Assembly: GCF_002210425.1 (NCBI RefSeq)
Contig: NZ_MWQK01000001.1
Coordinates: forward strand, 62,001-126,000
From: Fibrobacter sp. UWB2
Lineage (GTDB): Bacteria; Fibrobacterota; Fibrobacteria; Fibrobacterales; Fibrobacteraceae
Reading direction: 5' to 3'
Length of the DNA stretch: 64,000 nucleotides
Below the pieces are notes generated by a model. That model saw nothing but the letters and a program-made list of their open reading frames with translations. It did not search any database and was not told where the DNA came from. Numbering within the stretch: the stretch's first letter is position 1; each line of letters opens with the position of its first letter. The position numbers and the translations under genes were made by a program. Positions 34,881 through 42,388 of this stretch are shown here, one piece after another.

Positions 34881-35181
34881 ATGTGAACTATTATAAATAA
34901 TAAAAATGTAACGAAATCTTTAATGAAAACGGACGTTTACGTTACATTCTGTTCCGATTTTTCATAGCCATTGCGCTATTTGAAGAACTTTTCGTTTTTT
35001 TGAATTTTTCGATATTTTTATGGTATATTCTTTATAGGAAATAAAAATTCATTTAACGTAAACATTATTCCAAGTTGGAATACTAGAAGTTGGAGTAAAT
35101 AAATCATTACTAAATTCTTGCGGGATGTTCCATTTTGAAATATTCGACTTATTTTAGGTGTAAATATAGGATTGGGTTGAC
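34881..35181. promoter_or_regulatory. AT-rich control region upstream of the EAL-domain gene, with inverted repeats
   Basis: This long noncoding region of about 385 bp counting from 34797 contains a perfect 9-bp inverted repeat (AATGTAACG at 34905-34913; CGTTACATT at 34940-34948). AACGTAAAC (35055-35063) is complementary to GTTTACGTT at 34935-34943, and TTCCAAGTTGGAA (35068-35080) is a perfect 13-nt palindrome. These look like protein-binding sites for the control of the c-di-GMP gene. No coding frame is supported. Confidence 0.5.
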
Positions 35182-37185
35182 ATGAGACTTTTCGATGAAC
35201 ATGTAGTCTTGCGCTTTGCGCTATTGTTAGCGTGTTTTCTGTTTGCAGAAACTATACCAGATATTCTGAACTTTACAGAACACGTCTATAACTTTATACC
35301 GTACTTTTTGGCGATAGTTTTTTTGGCGTATGTCGCCTTGTTCTATAAATTCCCGATGGATGGCCGGAAAATCCGTAATGATGTGGATATCCCGGAACCG
35401 AAGGTCGTCGAACCGATTCGCGACCTGAAAAAGGACCTCCTTGAAAAAGATGAAATGTTCCAGATGATGATCGATGTGTCGTCGGATGGATTTTGGACGT
35501 TCGATGTGGCGTCGGGGAAGGTTTATTGGTCCAATCGCGTTGCCAAGTTGCTTGCCACCGATAGCGCAAGCCTAGAAGATTCCTTTGAACCTTTGAAAAA
35601 GCGCGTGATTGAAAGCGACTGGAATGCCTTCCGTGAACAGCTGAATGCCGCTTTGCAGACTTTGGGAACTTTCTCATGCAACCTGACTCTGCTTGACGCC
35701 TCCAAGAAAAATGCAAAACTCGTGATTAGTGGGCGTGTTCAAAGTAACGACTCTGGCCGTCCGATTCGCGTGATTGGTTCTTTGACGGAACAGGTTGATA
35801 CCAAGTCTGCTGAACGCGAACGCTATAATTACGTTTACCAGGATGCGCTTACAGGCGTTTATAATCGCAAGTATTTCCTCGAAAAGCTAAAAACCGATGT
35901 CGATATCGCGGCAAAGCGCCCGGACTATGTTTTTGCGGTAGCTCTTTTGGATATCGATAGCTTTGGTGCCATCAACGCTTCGTACTCCATCAATATTGGC
36001 GATAATGTTCTCCGCACGATTGCAGACCGTTTAAAATCAATTGCACGCCCCGATGACTGCGTGGCTCGAATTGGTCCTGATGTGTTCGCCGTTATTTTGC
36101 ACAACATCCAGAGCCGTGACCCGAATGACGACTTGATTCCACTTGTCCGTAATATTCATAACAAAGTTAAGTCTCCGATTTCGCTGGAAGGCAAGGATTT
36201 GTACATCAGTGTTTCGATGTCGATTGTCGTGAACCAGGATGTCGATTGCGTCGAAGATATTCTCGCCAATGCAAATGCAAGCCTTCGCGATATGAAGAAG
36301 GGCATTAACCATGGCGGTATCCAGTTCTTTAGCGGCGGCATTCGCGAAAAGGCGATGAAGCTTTACAAGCTCGAATTCGAAATCCGCAGGGCTATCCAGG
36401 CACAAGAATTTGTGCTGATGTACCAGCCGATTGTCGATATTCAGGCGGGCAACAAGATTGTGGGCTTTGAAGCGCTTGTGCGCTGGAACCAGTCGGAACG
36501 AGGCATTATTTCGCCGGCTGAATTTATCCCGATTGCCGAAGAAACGGGCCTTATTGTGCCGATGGGTGCGCTCATCTTGCGCATGGCTTGTAAGCAGACC
36601 AAGCAATGGGTGGACATGGGCTATAAGGATATCCAGGTGGCGGTGAACTTCTCGGCAAAGCAGTTCTCGATGGATTCCATGGTCGACGATGTGCGCCGTG
36701 TGTTGACCGAAACGAACTTGAATCCGCGCAACTTGAAGCTCGAAATTACCGAATACACGGCCATGTGCGAAGCGGACAAGACGATTGAAATCATGCGTGC
36801 GCTTTCGAATATGGGCATCCAGATTTCGATTGATGACTTTGGAACGGGGTACAGTTCACTTTCGTACTTGAAGCGCTATCCAGTGCATACGCTCAAGATG
36901 GACAAGTACTTTGTGGATCACGTGGCGGATAACGAAGAAGATGCTTCGTTTGCCCGCATGGTGATTGGCATTGCGAAGTCCTTGAATTTGGATCTCATCG
37001 CCGAAGGCGTTGAAACGAAGGAACAACTCGACTTCTTGTACCGCGAAGGCTGCCACTTGATTCAGGGCTTCTACTTTAGCAGGCCGCTCAATACGGATAT
37101 GGCGCTAGAGTACATGAAGGAACATTACAATGTTCCGACGCAGGGATCCAGCTTCGAAACGGAACCGGAAGCCGTTAAAGCTTAA
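35182..37185 (+). CDS. Membrane-bound c-di-GMP phosphodiesterase: PAS, degenerate GGDEF, EAL
   Basis: This 667-residue protein has two N-terminal membrane segments (about 8-25 and 34-55) and a PAS-like sensor (about 90-205). A GGDEF domain follows (about 215-375) whose signature is G298-P-D-V-F302 instead of GGDEF, so cyclase activity is probably lost. The EAL domain (about 395-645) keeps the catalytic set: FEAL with Glu430, NFSAKQF, EITE, IDDFGTGYSSL, AEGVET and QGFYFSRPL. It should therefore degrade c-di-GMP, perhaps controlled by a signal at the PAS and by GTP at the inactive GGDEF. It ends 4 bp into the convergent TatD gene. The target of regulation is unknown; adhesion to fibre is a guess. 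Confidence 0.92.
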   Translation: MRLFDEHVVLRFALLLACFLFAETIPDILNFTEHVYNFIPYFLAIVFLAYVALFYKFPMDGRKIRNDVDIPEPKVVEPIRDLKKDLLEKDEMFQMMIDVSSDGFWTFDVASGKVYWSNRVAKLLATDSASLEDSFEPLKKRVIESDWNAFREQLNAALQTLGTFSCNLTLLDASKKNAKLVISGRVQSNDSGRPIRVIGSLTEQVDTKSAERERYNYVYQDALTGVYNRKYFLEKLKTDVDIAAKRPDYVFAVALLDIDSFGAINASYSINIGDNVLRTIADRLKSIARPDDCVARIGPDVFAVILHNIQSRDPNDDLIPLVRNIHNKVKSPISLEGKDLYISVSMSIVVNQDVDCVEDILANANASLRDMKKGINHGGIQFFSGGIREKAMKLYKLEFEIRRAIQAQEFVLMYQPIVDIQAGNKIVGFEALVRWNQSERGIISPAEFIPIAEETGLIVPMGALILRMACKQTKQWVDMGYKDIQVAVNFSAKQFSMDSMVDDVRRVLTETNLNPRNLKLEITEYTAMCEADKTIEIMRALSNMGIQISIDDFGTGYSSLSYLKRYPVHTLKMDKYFVDHVADNEEDASFARMVIGIAKSLNLDLIAEGVETKEQLDFLYREGCHLIQGFYFSRPLNTDMALEYMKEHYNVPTQGSSFETEPEAVKA

Positions 37186-38015
37186 ATTCCGTAACACGTT
37201 CTAGTGTTTTCGCGACAGTGATGGTAGAGTTCTTCTACGGGCACGTTTTTTATTTCGGCGAGTTTGTCGGCGATAAACGGGATGTAGCCAGAGTGGCAGG
37301 GCTTGCCGCGGAAGGGGACGGGCGCCATGTAAGGGGCGTCGGTCTCCAAAAGCATCTGGTCGAGCGATACGAGCGCTGCTGCGTCTCGGACATTTTGCGC
37401 GTTGTTGAACGTGACGATTCCCGTGAATCCGACGAAGATGTTTGCGTCTAGCTGAAGGAGTTGTTCGACGAATTCAGGCGTGCCTGTAAAGCAATGAACG
37501 TGAACGTTGCGGTCGTGTAAGTTCGCGGTGCGGAGCACGGCGAGGGCGTCATCATCGGCTTCGCGGAGGTGGAGTACTAGAGGCTTGCCGCTTTCGATAC
37601 CGAGCTGTAAATGACGCTCGAAAAGCTTGACTTGTGCAGCCTTAGTCTCGGCTCCGTAATGGTAATCGAGGCCGAATTCACCGCAGGCGACGCACTTGGG
37701 GTGCTTCAAGAATTCCATCATCCGGGCTTCGTCTTCGGTTGTTTCTGTTTCGACGTACTCGGGATGGATGCCGTAAGCGGAGTAGACGAAGGGATATTTT
37801 TCGCTGAGTTCGCGAGCGTGGTCGAAGTCTGCCGGGTCGCAGGCGACATGGATAAATGCTTCGGGCTGTGCAATTTTGGAGGCGGCTGCTTTTTCTTTGG
37901 CGGAACTGCGTTCGGTCGTGAAGTTGGCTGTGTGAAAGCGCTCTAAAAGCGCGTCAAAGGATTCGCCCGCATGGCGCTCGTAAGAATCAATATGACAATG
38001 AGTATCGATGAACAT
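37182..38015 (-). CDS. TatD-family metal-dependent DNase/hydrolase
   Basis: This 277-residue TIM-barrel hydrolase has the metal ligands in MFIDTHCHID, the Glu in CGEFGLDYH, His in VLHLREA, His in VHVHCFTG and Asp in LLETDAPY. TatD proteins are 3'-5' exonucleases and related hydrolases involved in DNA repair or RNA end processing. A loop of about 20 residues (TTERSSAKEKAAASKIA) is inserted early. Start Met at 38015 was chosen; an upstream in-frame ATG (38042) lies in a repeat element. It overlaps the convergent EAL gene by 4 bp. Confidence 0.9.
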   Translation of the reverse strand: MFIDTHCHIDSYERHAGESFDALLERFHTANFTTERSSAKEKAAASKIAQPEAFIHVACDPADFDHARELSEKYPFVYSAYGIHPEYVETETTEDEARMMEFLKHPKCVACGEFGLDYHYGAETKAAQVKLFERHLQLGIESGKPLVLHLREADDDALAVLRTANLHDRNVHVHCFTGTPEFVEQLLQLDANIFVGFTGIVTFNNAQNVRDAAALVSLDQMLLETDAPYMAPVPFRGKPCHSGYIPFIADKLAEIKNVPVEELYHHCRENTRTCYGI

Positions 38016-38037
38016 TTGGTGAATTCGGAGCGTGATT

Positions 38038-38088
38038 GTCATTCCCGCCCCGGAACAGAGTTCGGGATAAACTCCAGCGGGAATCTCC
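38038..38088 (-). repeat. Reverse-oriented hairpin element next to an opposite copy
   Basis: GTCATTCCCGC and GCGGGAATCTCC mark the ends of a reverse-oriented copy of the 30-nt element, expanded by about 21 nt in the loop. It forms a head-to-head pair with the copy at 38106, like a REP pair. Confidence 0.65.
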
Positions 38089-38105
38089 TTCTCTTTTAAT
38101 GAAAT

Positions 38106-38135
38106 GGAGGTGCCCGCTCGGTGGCGGGCATGACA
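38106..38135 (+). repeat. Dispersed 30-nt hairpin element, copy 2
   Basis: The element has the form GGAGGTGCCCGC-TCGGTG-GCGGGCATGACA. The stem TGCCCGC/GCGGGCA differs from the ATTCCCGC/GCGGGAAT stem of copy 1 by compensatory changes, while GGAG and ATGACA at the ends are kept. Confidence 0.85.
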
Positions 38136-38138
38136 TAT

Positions 38139-38606
38139 TTAGTAGTTAACCTCTAATATCTCGTAAACAATCTTTCCGCGGGGGGCTTGGACTTCGACGG
38201 TGTCGCCGGCTTTTTTGCCTTGCAAGGCTTCGCCGATGGGGGACTTCATGCTGATGCGGCCCTGGAGCGGGTCGATTTCCTTGTCTCCGACGATGCTGTA
38301 AACTTTTTCGCGCTTGGTCTTCTTGTCGACCATCTTGACAGTGGCGCCAAAGCGGATGGAACCGTCCTTGGTGGCGGCGTTTTCGACAATCTGTGCGCCA
38401 TCCAAAATGCGGTCGAGTTCACGCAAGCGGCGGTCAATTTCGCGCACGCGCATACGCCCGTAAGTGTAGGCGGCATTCTCACTACGGTCGCCTTCGGCAG
38501 CGGCGGCTTGCACCTGGTTGATCATTGCCGGGCGTTCGACATATTTGAGATGTTCCCATTCTGCCTTGAATTTTTCAAAGCCTTCTTTCGAAATCAAGTG
38601 TTTCAT
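38139..38606 (-). CDS. Transcription elongation factor of the GreA/GreB family
   Basis: This 155-residue protein starts at Met 38606 (MKHLISKEGFEKFK). It has the N-terminal coiled coil, whose tip bears the acidic pair in EGDRSENAAYTYGRMRVREIDRR, and a C-terminal FKBP-like domain with ISMKSPIGEALQGKKAGDTVEV. Gre factors rescue backtracked RNA polymerase by inserting the coiled coil into the secondary channel. The YGRMRVREIDRRLREL pattern is closer to GreB than to GreA. The upstream frame extension (MMLQTINSKF) has no support and was left out. Confidence 0.92.
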   Translation of the reverse strand: MKHLISKEGFEKFKAEWEHLKYVERPAMINQVQAAAAEGDRSENAAYTYGRMRVREIDRRLRELDRILDGAQIVENAATKDGSIRFGATVKMVDKKTKREKVYSIVGDKEIDPLQGRISMKSPIGEALQGKKAGDTVEVQAPRGKIVYEILEVNY

Positions 38607-38663
38607 GCGGTAAAAATTAAAAAATTTGCTGTTTATGGTTTGTAACATCAAAAAACTTTAATC

Positions 38664-38744
38664 GTCATTCTGAGGGGCTTGCCCCGAAGAATCCTGTTGC
38701 TTATCGGTAGCTTTACTGGATCCTTCGCTAGCGCTCAGGATGAC
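38664..38744. repeat. Inverted repeat of the GTCAT(T/C)CTGAG type
   Basis: The element begins GTCATTCTGAGGGGCTTG and ends with the inverted relative GGATCCTTCG...CTCAGGATGAC; the two ends can pair over most of 27 nt. A partial further copy (TTAGAATGACG) is at 38760-38770. This is a second intergenic repeat family, distinct from the 30-nt hairpins. Confidence 0.7.
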
Positions 38745-38805
38745 GCGTAAGCACATTGCTTAGAATGACGTAAGGATATGACTACTCTAATAGAATCAAA
38801 TAATC

Positions 38806-38812
38806 TATATTT
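38806..38812 (+). promoter_or_regulatory. Candidate promoter element TATATTT(G)
   Basis: TATATTTG matches the Bacteroidota-like TAnnTTTG form, 27 bp before the FISUMP lipoprotein ATG. The leader would contain a GAGAGAG purine run. Confidence 0.45.
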
Positions 38813-38839
38813 GAAAAAAACTTTGTTTGAGAGAGTCCT

Positions 38840-39799
38840 ATGATGTTGAAGAATTTATGGTGTGGAAAGATGTCTTTGCGTGGGTGCGTGGCTGTTGCGG
38901 CTGTTTCTGGTTTGCTTTTGCTTGCTGCTTGTGATGAAGATAGCGGTACTAGCGCTCCGATTAACAATGAGTCTGAATCCAGTAGCAGTACAGATTCGTT
39001 GAATTCATCTTCTAGCAGTAGCGAGGAATCCAGCAGTGGCGTTGAAGAAGTGTCCTCTAGCAGTCAGGACGGATCTTCGAGCAGTTTATCTGCTGCGCTG
39101 AATTGCTCAGTTCTTTTAGAGGGTGAGACCGGCTGGAGCTGGGACGTTCCCAAAGAATGTCGCTTCAACCCAAACATCACCTACGGCACCATGACCGACT
39201 CCCGCGATAATAAGGTTTACAAGACTGTGAAAATCGGGAACCAGGTGTGGATGGCTGAAAACTTGAACTATGCTGATAGTGTCAAAACTCCGAGCTTGTT
39301 GGAGCGCAGCTGCTGTTATGACAACAAGGCTGAAAATTGTGCCGTGACTGGTCGCCTTTATACTTGGGCGGCGGCGATAGACTCGGTGAAACTCGCGACC
39401 GACGCCGACAATCCGCAGGACTGCGGTTTCGACAAGAGCTGGAACTGTACGCTCCCGGCAAAGGTGCAGGGCATTTGTCCCGATGGCTGGCACTTGCCAA
39501 CGCAAGAGGAATGGATCACTCTGTTTGCCGAAGTAGGTGGGGAATTAGGGGCTGGTAAGATTCTCAAAGCTCAGACGGGATGGGATGGTACAGACAGCGT
39601 GGGATTTTCTGCCCTCCCTGCAGGAGGCCGGGGCAATGGTGGCCAATTTGGCGCTGATGGCAATTCCGCTTACTTCTGGTGCTCTAATTCTGCGGGTTCG
39701 TTCTACGCCTCTTACATGTCCTTGGACTACACCGTGTATGCAGGCCTAGAGCCTGGCCTCAAGGAGGCCGCCTTTTCAGTTCGTTGTCTGAAGGATTAG
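38840..39799 (+). CDS. Lipoprotein with Ser-rich linker and FISUMP domain
   Basis: This 319-residue lipoprotein (signal ending LLLAAC, Cys about 31) has a Ser/Glu-rich linker (about 40-88, several SSSS and ESSSS runs). A C-terminal domain of about 200 residues matches the Fibrobacter succinogenes major paralogous domain (FISUMP, TIGR02145). The hallmarks are YKTVKIGNQVWMAENLNY, GRLYTWAAA, CPDGWHLPTQEEW and SALPAGGRG followed by YFWCSN and SVRCLKD. Many copies of this domain occur in Fibrobacter genomes; it is exported, but its role is unknown. It resembles a surface or adhesion module. Confidence 0.93.
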   Translation: MMLKNLWCGKMSLRGCVAVAAVSGLLLLAACDEDSGTSAPINNESESSSSTDSLNSSSSSSEESSSGVEEVSSSSQDGSSSSLSAALNCSVLLEGETGWSWDVPKECRFNPNITYGTMTDSRDNKVYKTVKIGNQVWMAENLNYADSVKTPSLLERSCCYDNKAENCAVTGRLYTWAAAIDSVKLATDADNPQDCGFDKSWNCTLPAKVQGICPDGWHLPTQEEWITLFAEVGGELGAGKILKAQTGWDGTDSVGFSALPAGGRGNGGQFGADGNSAYFWCSNSAGSFYASYMSLDYTVYAGLEPGLKEAAFSVRCLKD

Positions 39800-39880
39800 C
39801 CGGGGCGTTACGGGGCTGGCGATTGAAGCCCCGTTCGAGGGGGTGATGGAAGACCCGGCGTTTTTATTGTAACAGGGATT

Positions 39881-39910
39881 GGCGACCCCGGCACGGTGGC
39901 CGGGGTGACA
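39881..39910 (+). repeat. Dispersed 30-nt hairpin element, copy 3
   Basis: The element has the form GGCGACCCCGGC-ACGGTG-GCCGGGGTGACA. The stem ACCCCGGC/GCCGGGGT is fully changed relative to copies 1 and 2 but still pairs perfectly, while the TGACA tail is kept. Confidence 0.85.
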
Positions 39911-39972
39911 ATGTAAGCCGGGGCTGCAATCAGGGGGAGGCTTCCCCCTTTTATAGTCTTTGGTCCTTCGTC

Positions 39973-39979
39973 TATATTT
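39973..39979 (+). promoter_or_regulatory. Candidate promoter element TATATTT
   Basis: TATATTT lies 32 bp before ATG 40012. An AAGAGGTG ribosome site is present in the leader. Confidence 0.45.
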
Positions 39980-40011
39980 ACTATCTTTGGCTCGGTTATT
40001 TAAGAGGTGAT

Positions 40012-41838
40012 ATGGTTAAATTGAGAAGGAACGAATCGAAGTACAAACGCTTAAGCCGTATTTATTACAATAGGATGTTTCCGAGGCGTCAGGATGCCAT
40101 GCGTGTGGCGTGGTCTGTGGCGGCGGGCGTCTTTATTGGTATTTGGCCGACGATTGGTGTTGCCATTATTTTGACGGTTGCGTTCTGTGCCTTGTTCCGC
40201 CTTCCGAAGGTTCCGGGGATTGTCTCGTCGTTTGTGGCAAACCCGCTGACTCAGTTCGGCTTTTTCTACCCGACGGGTTATATGCTCGGGTGTAAGATTG
40301 TCCATCCGGAGGCGATTAAGTTTGACTTTTTGGAAGAATTCCAGGGGCTTTCGTTCAAAAATTTCACGACGGTGATTGGGCATTTGTGGAATGATGCTGC
40401 AGACCACCTGTTGGCGTTCATGATTGGCATTACAATTGTCGCTGCTATTGGCGGCGCCATCTTCTTTTTTCTAGCTTATTTCATCGTAAGTTACAGGAAG
40501 AAAAAATGGATTGCGGCAAAGACGGGTTATATCCATAACTTGATTGCCGAAGACGAAGTTTTAATCAAAGAAGCACACAAAGGAAAGAAACCTATGATGC
40601 ACATCTATCCGTTCAAGGCTTTGCGTCCGGTGAACCCGGCTGAAGCTGAGACTATCTCTGCGCTCCCTTACGACGTGATGAATCGCGCCGAAGCCAAGGC
40701 TATGGCTGAGGGCCTTCCGCACTCCTACTTGCGCGTGACGCGTGCCGAACTCGAACTTCCGGATTCTGTCGACGCTTACGATCCGAAGGTTTATGCCCAC
40801 GCTCGTGAAAATCTCGACAAGATGATCGAAGACGGCGTGATCGCTTTCGACCCGAAGCCGTGCCTCTACGTTTATCGCCAGACGATGAACGGTCGCGAAC
40901 AGTACGGTCTTGTGTGCTGCGTTCCGGCTGCCGACTACTTCAACGGCACCATCAAAAAGCACGAACTTACCCGCGCTGACAAGGAAGAAGACCGTTTGCG
41001 CCATGTGCTCGCCACGAACGCCAATACGGGTCCGGTGTTCCTCACTTACCGCGACAACGGCCAATTCGATATCTTCGGTGCTGTGACCAAGCGCAAGCCT
41101 GTTTACGACTTCGTGAGCAAGGGCGACGGCTTTGGCCATACCGTTTGGATTATCGACGACGATGCCGAAATCGAAGCTATCCGCAAGTCCTTTGAATCTG
41201 TTCCGGTAAGCTACATCGCTGACGGTCACCACCGCAGTGCTGCTGGCGCTCGCGCTGCCAGCTACCGTGCTGAACAGAATCCGAAGAACACGGGCGACGA
41301 AGAATACAACCGTTACCTCGCTATCCTCTTCCCGAGCACCCAGCTCAAGATTTTGGACTACAACCGCGTGCTTAAGGACTTGAACGGCCGTACGCCGGAA
41401 CAGCTCATGGAAGAAATGAAGCTTGTGTTCGACATCGAAGAATTGCCGAGCATGCAGAGCCCGAGCAAGCAGAATCAGGTGAACTTCTACATGGGCGGCA
41501 AGTGGTACGCTTGCACGTTCAAGGACAAGTTCCTCAAGAATCTTGGCCCGGTCGACAGCCTTGACGTGGCTCTCCTCCAGAAGCTCATCTTGAAGCCGCT
41601 CTTCGACATCGACGATCCGCGTACTTCCAAGCGCATCGACTTTGTCGGTGGCATCCGCGGCCTCGGCGAACTTGTGAAGCGCGTCGATAGCGGTGAATGC
41701 GCCTGCGCATTTGCTATGTATCCGACCACGCTCGATCAGCTCATGAGCATTGCCGACGCTGGCGAAATCATGCCGCCGAAGAGCACTTGGTTCGAACCGA
41801 AGCTCCGTGACGGTCTCTTGGTCCACACGCTCGACTAA
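40012..41838 (+). CDS. DUF2062-DUF1015 fusion protein
   Basis: This 608-residue frame joins two families. Residues 1-190 are a DUF2062 membrane domain with hydrophobic segments near 35-60, 75-95 and 140-165 and the motif GVFIGIWPTIGVA. Residues 195-608 are DUF1015, starting MMHIYPFKALRPV and containing ADGHHRSAAGARAAS, a ParB/Srx-like motif resembling that of SbnI/SerK-type serine kinases. I infer a possible small-molecule kinase but cannot show it. AAAGGAAAG lies 7 nt before an internal ATG at 40594, exactly at the domain junction, and codon use becomes strongly biased after it. DUF1015 may thus also be made alone, and in greater amount. A terminator follows. Confidence 0.82.
   Translation: MVKLRRNESKYKRLSRIYYNRMFPRRQDAMRVAWSVAAGVFIGIWPTIGVAIILTVAFCALFRLPKVPGIVSSFVANPLTQFGFFYPTGYMLGCKIVHPEAIKFDFLEEFQGLSFKNFTTVIGHLWNDAADHLLAFMIGITIVAAIGGAIFFFLAYFIVSYRKKKWIAAKTGYIHNLIAEDEVLIKEAHKGKKPMMHIYPFKALRPVNPAEAETISALPYDVMNRAEAKAMAEGLPHSYLRVTRAELELPDSVDAYDPKVYAHARENLDKMIEDGVIAFDPKPCLYVYRQTMNGREQYGLVCCVPAADYFNGTIKKHELTRADKEEDRLRHVLATNANTGPVFLTYRDNGQFDIFGAVTKRKPVYDFVSKGDGFGHTVWIIDDDAEIEAIRKSFESVPVSYIADGHHRSAAGARAASYRAEQNPKNTGDEEYNRYLAILFPSTQLKILDYNRVLKDLNGRTPEQLMEEMKLVFDIEELPSMQSPSKQNQVNFYMGGKWYACTFKDKFLKNLGPVDSLDVALLQKLILKPLFDIDDPRTSKRIDFVGGIRGLGELVKRVDSGECACAFAMYPTTLDQLMSIADAGEIMPPKSTWFEPKLRDGLLVHTLD
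40582..40596 (+). promoter_or_regulatory. Internal ribosome binding site at the DUF1015 junction
   Basis: AGGAAAG precedes two adjacent in-frame ATGs (40594 and 40597). DUF1015 proteins normally begin at this point, so internal initiation would give a 414-residue stand-alone protein. Confidence 0.5.
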
Positions 41839-41886
41839 TTGCTAGTAAGCCGCGCCGAGATGCGCGGACTTTCTAAAGTGAAATTG

Positions 41887-41921
41887 GGAAATCCTCGAAT
41901 CAATCGGGGATTTCCTTTTTT
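41887..41921 (+). terminator. Strong intrinsic terminator
   Basis: An 11-bp stem (GGAAATCCTCG paired with CGGGGATTTCC, loop AATCAAT) is followed by six T. A weaker CCGCGC/GCGCGG hairpin lies just upstream. Confidence 0.93.
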
Positions 41922-41938
41922 GATTGAATGACTCTTTT

Positions 41939-41945
41939 TATATTT
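41939..41945 (+). promoter_or_regulatory. Candidate promoter element TATATTT of leaderless dut
   Basis: TATATTTG ends so that TATATTT is exactly 5 nt before ATG 41951, with TTTG about 16 nt upstream. The transcript would begin at or near the start codon. Confidence 0.5.
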
Positions 41946-41950
41946 GCGGC

Positions 41951-42385
41951 ATGGCATCACAGACGATTAAAATTCAGTATCTTGACGAATCGATTCCTAA
42001 GCTTACCTATGTTGGCGGCAAGTCCGACTGGATTGACCTTGCGGCGGCAGAAACTGTGACGCTCAAGGCGGGCGAGTTTCGCCTGATTCACTTGGGAGTT
42101 GCGATGAAGTTGCCCGAAGGCTACGAGGCGCATATCGCTCCGCGCAGTTCTACGTTCAAGAACTTCGGCATCTTGCAGGCGAATTCTGTGGGCGTTGTTG
42201 ATTCTAGCTACTGCGGCGCAAATGACTGGTGGAAAATGCCCGTGTACGCGACACGCGATGTCATCATTGAAAAAGGGAGCCGCATAGCGCAGTTCCGCAT
42301 TATGGAAATACAGCCAACGCTCACGTTCGTGGAAGGCGCGCTTGATGGCGCCGACCGCGGTGGCTTTGGCTCTACTGGAATTTAG
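41951..42385 (+). CDS. dut: dUTP diphosphatase
   Basis: This 144-residue trimeric-type dUTPase hydrolyses dUTP to dUMP and keeps uracil out of DNA. The five family motifs are present in order: the first Asp-containing motif, PRSSTFKNFGI, GVVDSSYCGANDWW, RIAQFRIMEI and the C-terminal DRGGFGSTG arm. The third motif is enlarged compared with E. coli Dut. Start at 41951; an earlier in-frame TTG lies within the terminator tail. The 3' end is 3 bp from the convergent outer-membrane gene, and no terminator separates them. Confidence 0.94.
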   Translation: MASQTIKIQYLDESIPKLTYVGGKSDWIDLAAAETVTLKAGEFRLIHLGVAMKLPEGYEAHIAPRSSTFKNFGILQANSVGVVDSSYCGANDWWKMPVYATRDVIIEKGSRIAQFRIMEIQPTLTFVEGALDGADRGGFGSTGI

Positions 42386-42388
42386 TTT

